Part shown: piece after piece, positions 47,008 to 57,992 of the stretch
Numbering within the stretch: position 1 is the stretch's first letter
Layout: every line of letters begins with the position of its first letter
NCBI GenBank assembly: GCA_004123355.1
Contig: SCHM01000002.1
Coordinates: forward strand, 2,232,001-2,296,000
Length of the DNA stretch: 64,000 nucleotides
Reading direction: 5' to 3'
Source: Amphirosellinia nigrospora
Lineage: Eukaryota > Ascomycota > Sordariomycetes > Xylariales > Xylariaceae
Program-made: the position numbers and the translations under genes
The notes under the pieces: model-generated
The model's input: the letters and a program-made list of their open reading frames with translations, nothing else
Database searches by the model: none
What the model was told of the DNA's origin: nothing

Positions 47008-48337
47008 ATTGGATGCTTTGATGCTACTGAATGTAGCCTTGTTCTGTGTGACGGGTGCTTGCTACAACAGGGGGAAATTTTCTAGCAAAATCTTGTCGAT
47101 GTGGAAACGCAGTGGGATGGTCGAGGAAGACTCCGTTTATTTGTAGGTTGGTGAAAGTTTCTTTGTTTGCAGCGAAGGTGAATGCCAGGGCCCGATTTGT
47201 GACTCAAGCAAGGGAAAGTAAGGTACCTAGGGAGGTAGTTGCTATAGTATTCAGTATAGAGCGTGACTACCTTATCTTAAGCAAAGAGAGCTTGTGCGAC
47301 GGTTGGCTGCCCGAAAACCTTGTTGGCTGGTTCCAGTTTGATTCGAGTTTCGTTTGGCGTCCCTTCCAGGATTAGGATTAGGATTAGGATTAGGATTAGG
47401 ATTAGGATTAGATAGGCTCAGGATTGAGCATTGAGCTTCGTCAGGCAGTAAATCAAGGTTTGCCTCTATCCCTATATACTCTCATCCACACACTACAAAC
47501 CACAGCATTGGTTGCATCGATACTGGCCACTATCACGCGGATGGCTAGGTCGTGAACGCCTTATACTTTATGCCTTGGCAGCGCAATTATAGTCGCCTTT
47601 TAGAAGAGAAGGACTAAAGCATAGTTATCTGAATAGTATAAAGAATCGTTAGAGAAACTCATGAAGCGCCGCTAAATCCCCCCATGATGCACGACATAGT
47701 GGCAGTGCAAAATGCCTAGCCCCAGGCGTACTCTTGGATGTTCCTTGTAGGTAGGGCAGGTAGCATAGCCCCTTATCCCCTTACCACGCTAGTGGGGGAG
47801 TCCTGCCCCACCCCAATCTATATAGCCCACCAGACATCCTGTAATCGCAAGGCTGTACATAGTATGTATATCTTCTAGCCCTTCAATAGGCTTCGCACTA
47901 TCACCTCAGAAGAAAGGTACAGGCAAGGCGGTTACGGAGGCTCTTACGACAGGGAGAAGGGTTGAAACCATGAGTCTTACGAAAAACACCGCCTTGCTTA
48001 ACAAGCATCCAATTAAGCCAATTAAGGGTTAGGTGTGTTCTCCTCGATAAATTGAGGGCAAAGGGGCAAAGACTGAGACAACAGTGGCAAGACTTCCCTA
48101 CTGCCACAACACGAGTCTGGGAATAATAGTTGGATCCGGCACAGATTAGTTTTCGTTTTCATAGAGTTCGTTGTGTAAGCTAGCTACAACCCGCATGTGC
48201 AGGGCCTACATTCTAGAATCAAATCTACGTCGCATCAAGAGTTGTAAGTAGTCGTCGCTAAGCGCAGACCAAAGATTCCGGAATATCGTATAGTAGTTAG
48301 TAGTAGTACATGGATATCGCCTCTTTCTTCACGACCC
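47008..48337. other. Intergenic region containing GGATTA tract
   Basis: This 1.33 kb spacer includes the vWA promoter and the YSH1 3' region. Apart from the hexamer tract at 47369-47410 and a TAGGTACCTAGGGAGG piece near 47220, nothing was recognised. Confidence 0.55.
47369..47410 (+). repeat. Interstitial hexamer repeat (GGATTA)7
   Basis: Seven perfect copies of GGATTA (equivalently TTAGGA) are followed by gatagg and a degenerate ggattgag. The unit differs by one base from the canonical fungal telomere repeat TTAGGG. No subtelomeric features surround it. Confidence 0.9.
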
Positions 48338-51312
48338 CTACGCCCAGAGCGGAGCTGTGACCTCGACCGCTCGTTCCACAACCGCCTTCACTCTATCTGC
48401 GAACACCTTCTGGTTGCATTCGACTTCAAGATTTTCCAACCAGACCTTGGCCACCATTTTATCTACCGTGATGGTGATACCGGGCACCGGGATGCCAATT
48501 TTATGTAACCGTTCCAGCTCTGTCTTCTGTCGCAGCTCGAGGAGTCGCTCTTCCTCTTCGTCATCGTCCGAGAGCTCCATAGATGCGTCTGAGTCTGCAC
48601 CGTCGCCGCCGCCGGTTTTCTTCGGCTTCTTGTCTCTCGCCAATGGTGGCAATTTAGGGGTCGCCACCGGTGTTACGGCATCTGCGCCGAATTGCGCCTC
48701 TAGGAAAAGGAATAAGCGTTCTAGTCTCTCTTGAGGTGTTAGGCTCGCGTGAGGGTTATGCCAAGGGAGCTCATGATCGTGAGAGTGAGAATGCTTGCTT
48801 GCAGATTCTATTCGATATGTTAGCGTTAGTATGCTAGTAGTAATCATAAATGACCTACTCTTGACGGCAGCGGACTGCTTTCGGTTGACAACAAAACTGC
48901 CATGACAGCGTCGGCTATGCCGTCGTTCAGCATATTTCCCTCCCATTCTAATTCCACCTCCCCATTACTGCGATATCGAACTGTTACGCAGCCCATGACC
49001 AAGTAAGCAGCCACAACGTGAGCTACTTCCTCGTCCACATCCGTCATCTCGTCTTTACCGTTTGTCGTCTCGCCCTTTCGGTTGTCTTTTTCCCTTTAGT
49101 TTCAGGAAGGTCCTCGATGCTGCCGAAGGTGCTTTCTAGGGCCCATTTGATAAGATCGATGCCCGCGGCACTCAGTGTCAATCTCTGTCGACAGGCAATC
49201 GTGGATGTCGTCAGACCTGCATACTCCCGCAAGTCTTCTGGGTCCATCAGTGACATTTTGAAGTCATTTTGAACGATAAACACCAGCTACAATTCCGGCT
49301 TCGGAGTCCTGGGAAGAGGCTAACTGCCCGGGAGGTGGAATCGACGCGAGCTTGCCGACAACTTTAGCCACCTTGTCTGTCTTAAACGGGACTCTGAGTT
49401 CTTCGCAGTTCCGCGGACTGAAAACCTTGGTTTTTTCCTTCTCGGCCTTGTTGGCATTCAATGAAAGTAGCTTAGACTTAAGTCTCATCATATTGTGTTG
49501 TTCCCCATGGACCAAGATCTCGACTTTAGTTAGCTTTGATGACGATGTTGATGGCGGCGAAAGGGGCTTACCACGACGGGGGCGTTAATCTCTTCATAAA
49601 CTCTCTGTTCTCTTGACCATCAACATGGGCAGCGAATGAGTATTCCGCAACACTACACCTCCGAGGTATCATGGTTTTTTCGCTATCCGCACCCGGGGCT
49701 CTCCTTATGGCGTTGGTATTGCGAGACATGACTGCTTGGATTTGATCTGGTTCTTGAACAATGTGCTTTGCCATTGTGCCCTCGACACTATAACCAGTGA
49801 TGATGACACCGTTCTTGTCGCTCGGCGCCCACCTCTCCAAAAGCTCCCGACTCACTCCGTTCTGCAGCATACCTGGGCTGGCTAGCATAACACAACCACC
49901 AACATCGTCGAACCTATCCAGGCTTTTTAGGGATCGCACGTAATTGAAGTCCCATGGACCCCCTTTCCCGCCACCCTCGCCAGCCGCTTCGGCCTCGGCC
50001 ATTCGCTCTCGAAACAAGCGTTTGATGTTATCGTTCATAGCGCCGACGTACGTCTGATATACAACCATGCACTTTCGAGCGAGGTTACTTGCATAATAGA
50101 TGGGGAATCGCTGAAACTCGGCATGCTTCCCCCAAAATTCGTCAAGAATTAACATCAATTCTTGCGCTCGACCAAGCGCAAACACAGGCATTAGGACGCG
50201 ACCCCCTCGATTGAGGATGTTTGTAACCGACTTCATAAGCGCCTGCTCTCTTTCGAGACGAGGAACGTGGGTTGATACACCGTAAGTGGATTCGGTGATG
50301 AGCACATCAACCTTGACCCCTCGAGGCACCTCGGCGGAGATCAGATGTCGATCTTGTTCTCTGGAATAGTCTCCCGTAAATAGGATGTTTAGGCCGGCAA
50401 TCTCGATCAAGAACATGGCGGCGCCTAAGACATGACCGGCAGGATAAGGAGTGATGCGGATAGATGAAATGGTGTGGGTGGTGTGGTAGTCGATGGCCTC
50501 AATTTGGGGACAACTGTTGAGATGGTCTTGCTCGGTATAGACGGGTTGGGAGGTTGCATATGACGACGTGTTACCAACCCGTACGCTGTCTTGAATCAGC
50601 CACTTGTAGATGGCTTTGGTGGGATGGGTCATGAAGACCCGGCCCTGAAGTTGGTTTTGGTCAAGACATAGGGTAGAGACGCAGCATGGTCAATATGAAA
50701 ACTTGCACCATCGTTAGCATCAAGTTCAGTCGAGATTCCCACAATACGAGGGCTATGGAGAGCAGAGCATTGTCGTCACAGTCATGGGGCTACTATCGGG
50801 TGAAAGATGGACAATGTCTTTGTATTGATAGCTGGATACGGGATACATGAAAGAGATGCTTAGATAGCCATGTAGCAACTTGGTTACGAGCACATGGTTC
50901 TTCTCTAGGTGCAGATGAACTGGAAGGATTCCCTCGACTGCAACCGATAGCACCCGCGACTCTACGGCTACGGAGAGAAAATGCGTCTGGGAGACTTACT
51001 GGCTGATCAAAAGCACATCTACAGTGCTTAGGTCGAAATCGTCAAAGAAAGGAAGCGACGCAAGTCCGTCGTATGCTGGGTGTTGACCGGCGTCAAGCTT
51101 CAAACCGACTAGTTAGCGCCATGTCTCTCTCAAACGGTGTTGCCATACCCGAGAACAACCATAACCGTTTTCCCTTTATACTGAATGATGTGACACGACC
51201 GTCCAACCTCATTCCCGCCACCCAGACACAGAAACATCAGCTCGTCGGATGGGTCAACAGGCTCTTCCGAGACGGACGCAGCCATCGCCGACGCTTTGCG
51301 TTTGGACGCCAT
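48338..51312 (-). CDS. ysh1: Cleavage/polyadenylation endonuclease Ysh1 (CPSF73)
   Basis: Metallo-beta-lactamase/beta-CASP nuclease that cuts pre-mRNA 3' ends. The start [20 protein letters not shown] at 51312 leads into [40 protein letters not shown] and VDVLLIS. A 298-nt intron (50999-50702) splits the zinc site [15 protein letters not shown] (HxHxDH). Then come [32 protein letters not shown], the beta-CASP block [40 protein letters not shown] and [14 protein letters not shown], then after intron 49571-49519 [17 protein letters not shown]. The C-terminal domain ([20 protein letters not shown]) ends at 48338. The first intron, near 51170-51095, has an odd donor (ATG|GTTGTT), possibly an error. 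Lost bases are inferred near 50642, 49605, 49275 and 49065. Essential in yeast; divergent from TAF4. Confidence 0.93.
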
Positions 51313-52542
51313 TGTTCTCTCTTCCTCCGGTTAGCCCATCAATCGATCGGTGGAATCGCAAGTAGGTAGAAGTAGTTCTTAGCGGACATAGAACGGGACG
51401 TGCGACCCTCGCCTTTGCGTCAGAAATTGGGAGGAAGGTAGCAGGCAGGGGTTGATCAGCGCATCGCCGGGTAAAGGACTTGGAAGGGGTTTGTTGAGGC
51501 TAGGAAACGAACTTGTATGAAGTGGAATGCGTTATTGGAACTGATAGGACTGGCTTGTGGTACATAAACGCGCCTGCCTACCTCATGATTCAAGTGGGCT
51601 CCAGCTGCAGGTGGCTATACTGCACATGTGCTTATAATTAGGTAGATAGATATATCTTGTTAAGGAATGTTACTTAACTACTTAATGCATGTATTGATTT
51701 GTTAAGCGGCGGCGGGACCCGCCGGGCTTGCTTTTTCACGTTTATTCGCATATTGCCTAGCATCTCAGTGGGGCTAGCGATCTAAGTGTTCTGTCTCTTA
51801 GGTACAGTAGAGCAGCCTTGAGGCTCTGGGTACCCAAGTACCTAAGTACCTACCTACCTTACCTAGCAGGCGCGCGGTGGGGCCCGTGCGCAACTGCCAC
51901 GCTTGAAAGATTTCCAATGGGAGAAGGGCAGCTAGGAACTTGGCGCCAGACTTGGGGAGTGCTCCTCACAGACGCATACTTACATTTACTTATCCAGTAT
52001 CATCACCACCACCAGCATCACCGAGTCCTGTCACCACCAGCTACACGCAGCCCTAGGCACACCGTGCATTACGTGTCTCATCCGAATTCCGATGCGCAGA
52101 CAATTGAAGTAACCGTTGCACGATCCCGGACCGCGAGAACCGGAGAACAGGAGAACAGGAGAACCGGACGCTGCTGCTGCGGCCCTCGTCGTTGCCGTCG
52201 GATGGGTGTTGTGCAGACCAGCGTAACAGGCTGTATGCCTTTACCTGTACCCGTGCCCTGTGTGTAGACCCTAAGGATCGAACTTTCAAGGCGCCGGTTG
52301 TATTTCAGCCCATCTGCAGTAGTAAACCTACGTCGACCGATCCCGCCTGGCGCTCTTCGCTTTTCTGTGCCCAAACCCAAACCTGCACATCGCAGCACAG
52401 CATCGCACCGCGCTCCTGGCCACTCGTCGTAGCAACTAGGAAACCATCGCAAGACGCGACTACCGCCGCTGCGATCCCGCCTCTACGCTGCCACTAATCG
52501 ATTCCAGCACTTTTCCCGCGATCGTTGCGTCACTCACCCAAC
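51313..52542. promoter_or_regulatory. Divergent promoter region, YSH1/TAF4
   Basis: This is a 1.2 kb spacer between two divergent essential-type transcription/RNA genes. It contains a TACCTAAGTACC-type palindrome cluster near 51825-51865, a catcaccaccaccagc triplet stretch near 52000 and short tandem ggagaacagg units near 52140. A frame at 51818-52267 is composed of such simple sequence and is not supported as a gene. Confidence 0.5.
52140..52168 (+). repeat. Short tandem repeat (ggagaacag)
   Basis: Three to four near-perfect 9-base units of ggagaacag/ggagaaccg lie in the TAF4 upstream region. It is a small minisatellite-like tract. Confidence 0.7.
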
Positions 52543-54659
52543 ATGTCGCATTCTCAATCGAGCCTCACCCAGAGGCAGTTCTCGCCGCCTCAAGCATCTT
52601 CGCCATCCCCAAGCAATACGACACCAAACAACGGCTTTCCGCTCCCGCCCCCAAGCGACCGAAGATGTCTCCTGGGCCTCAGCATTCACAGCCGAACTCG
52701 CCATATGGAAACTCGACTTCCTACGTGGCGAGCCCTGGGTCTGGAGCTACAACACCAGTACCAACTACTGGACTCCCATCACCCTCGCTTCCGGTTCCTA
52801 TGGCGGCGCCTGCTACAACTCCCACCTCTCAAATTCCCCATGGTTCATACAACCCCTCGCACCAGACCAATGGTCGCTTCGCACCAATGGCATCCGCGCA
52901 ACCCTCACTAGCACAGAGCCCCGTACCCACGCCTCAGCTGCCTGTCCAGTCGATGCATCAACCTTATCAATCTGCTCAGTCACCGCACCAGCCATATCCA
53001 TCCGCTCAGTCACCGCACCAGACGCCGACTCCGACCACTGCCCATATACAATCCTCATATGGACACTCCCAAGCTCAACTTGTACCAAACCCTGCGACTC
53101 CTATGCCAGCCACCGGCAACATGGGCCCACCTGCGATACATCCGTCTTCTTCCTTCCCGGTCGGGAATGACGTGAATAGGCAACCATCACGACCTGCTCC
53201 CTCCAAGACCACAGCATACGAGATGAATGATATGCTTATGGGCACCGGGATTGATTTAGATGAAGAGGCAGAATATATGAACAACCTAGAGACGAGAACA
53301 GGCTATTCACACCTGCCCGCCGGCGGAAGCGATAGTTTCTACGGAGCTGGCCCAGCTAACCAACCGGCTGAGCCCACTGATGTTAAATCCCAAGAGGAGT
53401 ATGCTGCCCTCGCTGCGGATCGCGTCTGGAACGAGGCGGCGGCGCGGCTGGCTGTAACTCGAAGTCAAGAAATATGTCATTACTTGCTAGAACCAGGGCT
53501 GCTTCATAAGCGCATGCATGAAGTTGCCCAGAAATTTGGTCTTGGCCTTAATCTGGATATGAAACCAGATGGGCGAAACCAATACATGGGGAAATTTTCT
53601 CATCCTCACGAGTTCCCCAAACCCGAGTTGAAGATAACGTTTCAAACCAACCCCGATGGCACAAGCTCAACAGTTAAGACGTGCGGATCATTCATCCCTA
53701 AGGAGTCGTACTTGGTCGACCAGATAGCGCTGCTTTCAATAGGAACAAAGGAACGCCTGCGAGACTTACTGAGCGACGCGAATAAGATTGCTGCGACGCG
53801 CCAGAAGAGCTCACATGGTGTAGTGCCTGCCGAATGGGCCGATGCAGCGGCACCGCCCTCATTGAAATCAAATGGTGTACATGCTGAGGATTCGCAAACG
53901 GCGCCAGGGAGTGCAGTTAGCCCCCGCACCAATCCCCTCAAGCGTATGGAAGCGTTGCATAACGTGGGAGCTCACTTTTGCTGACAATTATTCTAGGACC
54001 ATTGGATGAGATCAGCAATAACGGGCTTCCTACACCGGTGTCCGAGGCGCCTCCGCCAAATCCCATTATCGATAGTCTTTCAGAACTGGTAAAGCAGTCA
54101 CAGAACACAGAAGAAGGTCGCTTAAAGAAACGACAAAAGAGACTCGAGAAATCAACCGAGAAGGAAAAAGAGGGAGCGGAAGCTGGTTCACGTAGTGGGT
54201 CTGTTGCCCCTGGTACTCCGGGTTCTATCGCGCCTGATGGTGGAAGACCAAACCCTTGTCCAAGAAAGAAGGCAAGAAGGCAGCAGCGAAGGCGGCAGAA
54301 AGCAGCAGCGGTACGACGGTAAATGCGACCCTGAGCCTATTCACAGGAGGCAAAAAGAAGAAATATTCATGGATGAGTGCCGCCAGTGGGGCTAGCACAC
54401 CGAGGGCTCAAGGTACAGCTGGGGCTCCTGGCGGTGCGGGTGGTGGCACTCCAGAGCTGGACGTGGCCCTCTCACCAAGCCAGGCGTTCAACATGTTGGA
54501 CAAGTTCGTGAGGATTCAGAGAAGGGCAAGAACATCCAAATTCGAGATTGGATCGTCGTCCTAGAAGATAGGGGCATGGACGCGCGAAGTTTACAGAGGG
54601 TCTACGGCAATGTTGACAAATCGGACAATGGCGATAAGGTGGCTACAGAGAAGCTATAA
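52543..54659 (+). CDS. taf4: TFIID subunit TAF4
   Basis: RNA polymerase II general factor. The start MSHSQSSLTQRQFSPPQASS at 52543 opens a Pro/Ser/Gln-rich N-terminus of about 190 residues with imperfect QSAQSPHQPYPSAQSPHQ repeats. The conserved block begins AYEMNDMLMGTGIDLDEEAE, continues EEYAALAADRVWNEAAARLA and IPKESYLVDQIALLSIGTKE, with histone-fold-like helices. Further on are TPVSEAPPPNPIIDSLSELV, the basic RLKKRQKRLEKSTEKEKE, KKEGKKAAAKAAES, LFTGGKKKKYSWMS and the C-terminal signature KNIQIRDWIVVLEDRG, which ends at 54659. These are the TAF4 C-terminal domain features. Frame changes occur near 52655 (PPP to KRPRM), 53945-53995, 54255 and 54510, each a single base or two. Losing the native end would truncate the domain, so the uncorrected frame should not be trusted. 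Confidence 0.88.
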
Positions 54660-55626
54660 CCACACACGCTCTCCTTAATCAAGGGACGTAAGGGGAGAAG
54701 GGATTGCAGCATTCCGACAACTAGTTCCACACCGAGCCCGACGGTGGTACACCGTCAACTCCTCACACGGAGCACACAGCACACATATCTTGCTCAACTG
54801 TATTGAATGATTGTTTCTTCCCATCCAGCCAGGCGTTAATGTTCACGGGGCACAGGGAGGCAGGGTCATTGGCTTCTACATGTTGATTTATCTCGCTTTA
54901 CTCGCCGTCAAATAGAGCGGGAGCGAGGACGCAACCATATGGTAGACACTTTGCCAATGCGTCGAGAAGGGATCTCCTGGACTGATCTAGGACTTAAAAC
55001 TAAATTAATGTGTGAATCCCGCCAACTTCCGAGGATTCAAATTGCCACCCAAACCCAGTCAGGGTTCCAGCGCATCGTTTTCGGATTGTGACCATAGAGT
55101 TAGAAGGCATAGGCATTTGGTCAATACAGAATTATAATAAGCGAAATTCAAAAACTCCTGCCTCGTGCCGTGATGCTGTGATATGCCGTGAGACCGCTTC
55201 CCAGTTCTCGGATCTACGCGGAGTTATTGGAGTTTTACATGCGTAGAATCTTCGGCTGTTTCGGATTACCAAGCATTAAGCGACTAAGATCGTCCTAAGC
55301 GTGTAGTCTTAAGCCAATTTATAGAAGACTACCGGACCTTGTTGGCTGGACAGTATGGGATGGGTAGCAATGAACATCGGACCGAAGTGGAGTCAATGTC
55401 GACATCGAAGAGCCCCGATTTGTGCCGAGTATTTGATACCCTTCATTACCAACACAACTCAATCACATCTATCCTAGAACGACGGGCTCGGCTGGAATCC
55501 GACAACTAGATATTTAGAGTAAAGACGTCGGTTCGCTTGTTTTGCACTTTAATTTTCAAGGTCTCTCATTCTCGCAATAATCAACCAGCCATCGCTCTAC
55601 GAAAACGGTTCATAAAACAGATCAGG
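54660..55626. other. Intergenic between TAF4 and Nit hydrolase
   Basis: This is 970 bases with no coding frame, AT-rich from 55200 on. It presumably carries the TAF4 3' end and the hydrolase promoter. No repeat was noticed. Confidence 0.55.
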
Positions 55627-57225
55627 ATGGCTAAGGCGGTGAGTTGATTGAATAGATGAGACCTCTTTTGGAAATACGTTGATTTAAGTTTGAAAATTCA
55701 AGAGTCAAGATGGAGACTGATGTGAAGGATCCGTTCAATGATATATAGGCCATTGGACAGATATGCTCCTCCAACTCGATGACGGCGAACTTGGCTCAAT
55801 GCGTCAAACTCGTGGGTCAGGCTGCGAAGGCCGGTGCTAAGGTGAGGAGTGATTTCTTAATTCAGGACAAGTTCTCATCATGATTGATGCTATCACCAAC
55901 TACTGGGCCTATCGTTGGGGACGCTATTTACAAGGGCCCGACATGCGCAGTACCAAGTTTCCTGAATACTCTTCATAGACCTAGTCCACTTCAGGTTATT
56001 CTTGGGAGTGGTATAAATCGGAAGCAAGAAGTCCGGGTTATATGACAGACTGTGAGAGATCACGATATTAGAGACTGTATATATATATACCTAACCCCGT
56101 TGAGGGCAAAACGACATTATCTTCGGAGAACCCAGATCTCTTATTTCCCAACGACTCTACATCTAATATCACGAGCGACAAGTATAAGTTAACAAGCTAA
56201 CACCATCCAGGTCCTCTTCCTCCCAGAAGCATCAGACTACATCGGTACTTCGGCACAGGAGTCCCTCTCGCTCGCGCGTCCCGTGGCGAGCTCTCCCTTC
56301 GTAACAGGCCTCCAAAGCAGCAGCAGCGCAACACTCGATCGGGGTACACGTCGGGATCCACGTGCCAGTGACCGTGAAGCCCATCGACAGCACATCCGCA
56401 GCAGCAAACCCAGTGCTATCCTCAATCCCGCAATCCGAGGCAGACGTCTCCTACTCCAACCCCAATACTAACACAGACGATAACACAACAAAACTCTACA
56501 ACCGCACAATCTACATAACCCCCACAGGCAGCCTCCACCCATCCGGATCCTACGACAAGCTGCACCTCTTCGACTACGCCTCGCTGCGCGAATCAGCCAG
56601 CACGCAAGCAGGGGCGCGCCTGATCGCCCCGATCCCATCGCCCATCGGCCGGCTCGGGAGTCTGATCTGCTTCGACCTGCGCTTCCCGGAGCCCGCGCTG
56701 CACCTCACAACCCACCCACAGCCGGCCCAGGTCCTCCTCTATCCCTCGGCCTTCACCGTCCCGACGGGCCGCGCGCACTGGGAGGTCCTGCTGCGCTCGC
56801 GCGCCATCGAGACGCAGAGCTACGTCATAGCCGCGGCGCAGGCCGGCGCGCATAACGTTGATGCACACCCGTCTTCTTCTTCTGCCGAGAAAAAGAAGCC
56901 CCGTGTCTCGTACGGCCACAGCATGGTAGTCGATCCCTGGGGCCGTGTGATTCTGAAGATGAAGGGCGTTCGCCCTGATTGGGACGGCGAAGATAGTAGC
57001 GATGCGGTCGAGCCGGGTGCTATTGGGGAGCTGGGCGTCGTAGATATCGATCTTGAAGAATGGGAGCGTGTTAGGGAGAAGATGCCCTTGATTCGGAGAA
57101 CGTAAGTTGTCTTTTGTCTTGCCTTATGCACGATTCCACTATGGCTACATTAACTGCCTAGTTGCCGAGTCTTCTAACATGATAATTGCTAATCACTTGT
57201 CAGCGATATATATCCAGAGATATAG
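55627..57225 (+). CDS. Nit-type carbon-nitrogen hydrolase (deaminated glutathione amidase/omega-amidase-like)
   Basis: Exons are 55627-55638 (MAKA), 55749-55841 (IGQICSSNSMTANLAQCVKL to GAK), 56211-57101 and 57204-57225. Introns are 110, 369 and 102 nt; the first two are in phase 0, and the last splits a Thr codon in RRT/DIYPEI. The nitrilase catalytic triad is present: Glu in VLFLPEASDY, Lys in GSYDKLHLFDYASL and Cys in LICFDLRFPEPAL. Other signatures are SAFTVPTGRAHWEVLLRSRA and SYGHSMVVDPWGRVILKMKG. The length of about 325 residues is slightly above the usual 280-300 because of a polar insert (NPNTNTDDNTTK). One base or more is lost near 56345. The enzyme repairs deaminated glutathione or hydrolyses alpha-ketoglutaramate; family position (Nit1 vs Nit2) cannot be settled here. 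A link with the glutamine-type aminotransferase at 11-13 kb is biochemically tempting but the genes are 43 kb apart. Confidence 0.9.
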
Positions 57226-57992
57226 ACACGTCCTGTCATAAAGTCGAGGCAATTTTAGTTTCTCACGATGTAAATAGCAAGATAAAAGAGAATAGGCTTG
57301 ATGCATCATGTATTATCGCATGCCTTGTAGGATAAAGTCGTATAAAATCGTGCACCATCCTATACGAGAGTATCCCTGATTCAAGCCCAAACTGTTTTTT
57401 TAGTCTCTTGGTTTACTACCATTAAGACCCAATTGCACTGTTCCTCATCCCTTCCTCCATATCATGTGAACAGGCTCCTTTCACTGAATGTGTCCATGTA
57501 CCGCGCGGGTACTCCTTGAGCCGAACCGGCCTCCGCTAGACCGTCCTAATATGCACGTAGATCGTGCTCAGAATCATGCTGGAAATGACGATACCTAACG
57601 CCGTGGCCATAACCACTACGCCAATTTTGCCTCAAGCCGCCCCAGCCGTTGCGTTGGCCATTGAGATATTGCAGAACCCGCTTGCTTAAGAACCGACTCC
57701 TGACTATGAAAATGAAACCGGAATTGTGCGACTGTCATACTAATACAATTGTACAATTATCGCGTGAGAGAGAATGTCGTTATTTGTTCGTGAGGTGAGG
57801 AATCAAGCCCCTAAACTAAGGGGACTGGAGTAGGTGCGAGGTGAGTGAGCGATTACGATCAAGGAATAAGCTCGTCGTTGGAAACGCCAACCCTGGAAAC
57901 TTTGTGGCGAAATAGGGGAGCCGAAGCGTACCAGTCAAGTACCGCTTCATCGGTTTGAGCCAAGCTCGAGGAATAACAAGGTGCGCCGGGAT
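57226..57992. other. Convergent spacer, Nit hydrolase/SCD6
   Basis: This 770-base spacer is mostly AT-rich. A short minus-strand stretch near 57540-57670 can encode a hydrophobic peptide (see findings) but is broken by an in-frame stop. Nothing else was recognised. Confidence 0.5.

Noticed and set aside
47369-47410. True telomere or chromosome end
   Set aside because: The tract is short, interstitial and flanked on both sides by ordinary single-copy genes.
50753-50953. 66-codon frame inside the YSH1 intron
   Set aside because: It lies wholly within a 298-nt intron with good splice borders and has no domain or composition suggesting a gene.
52542-54659. A second gene at the TAF4 C-terminus
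   Set aside because: The 3' pieces continue the TAF4 C-terminal domain after small frame changes, with no promoter or start between them.
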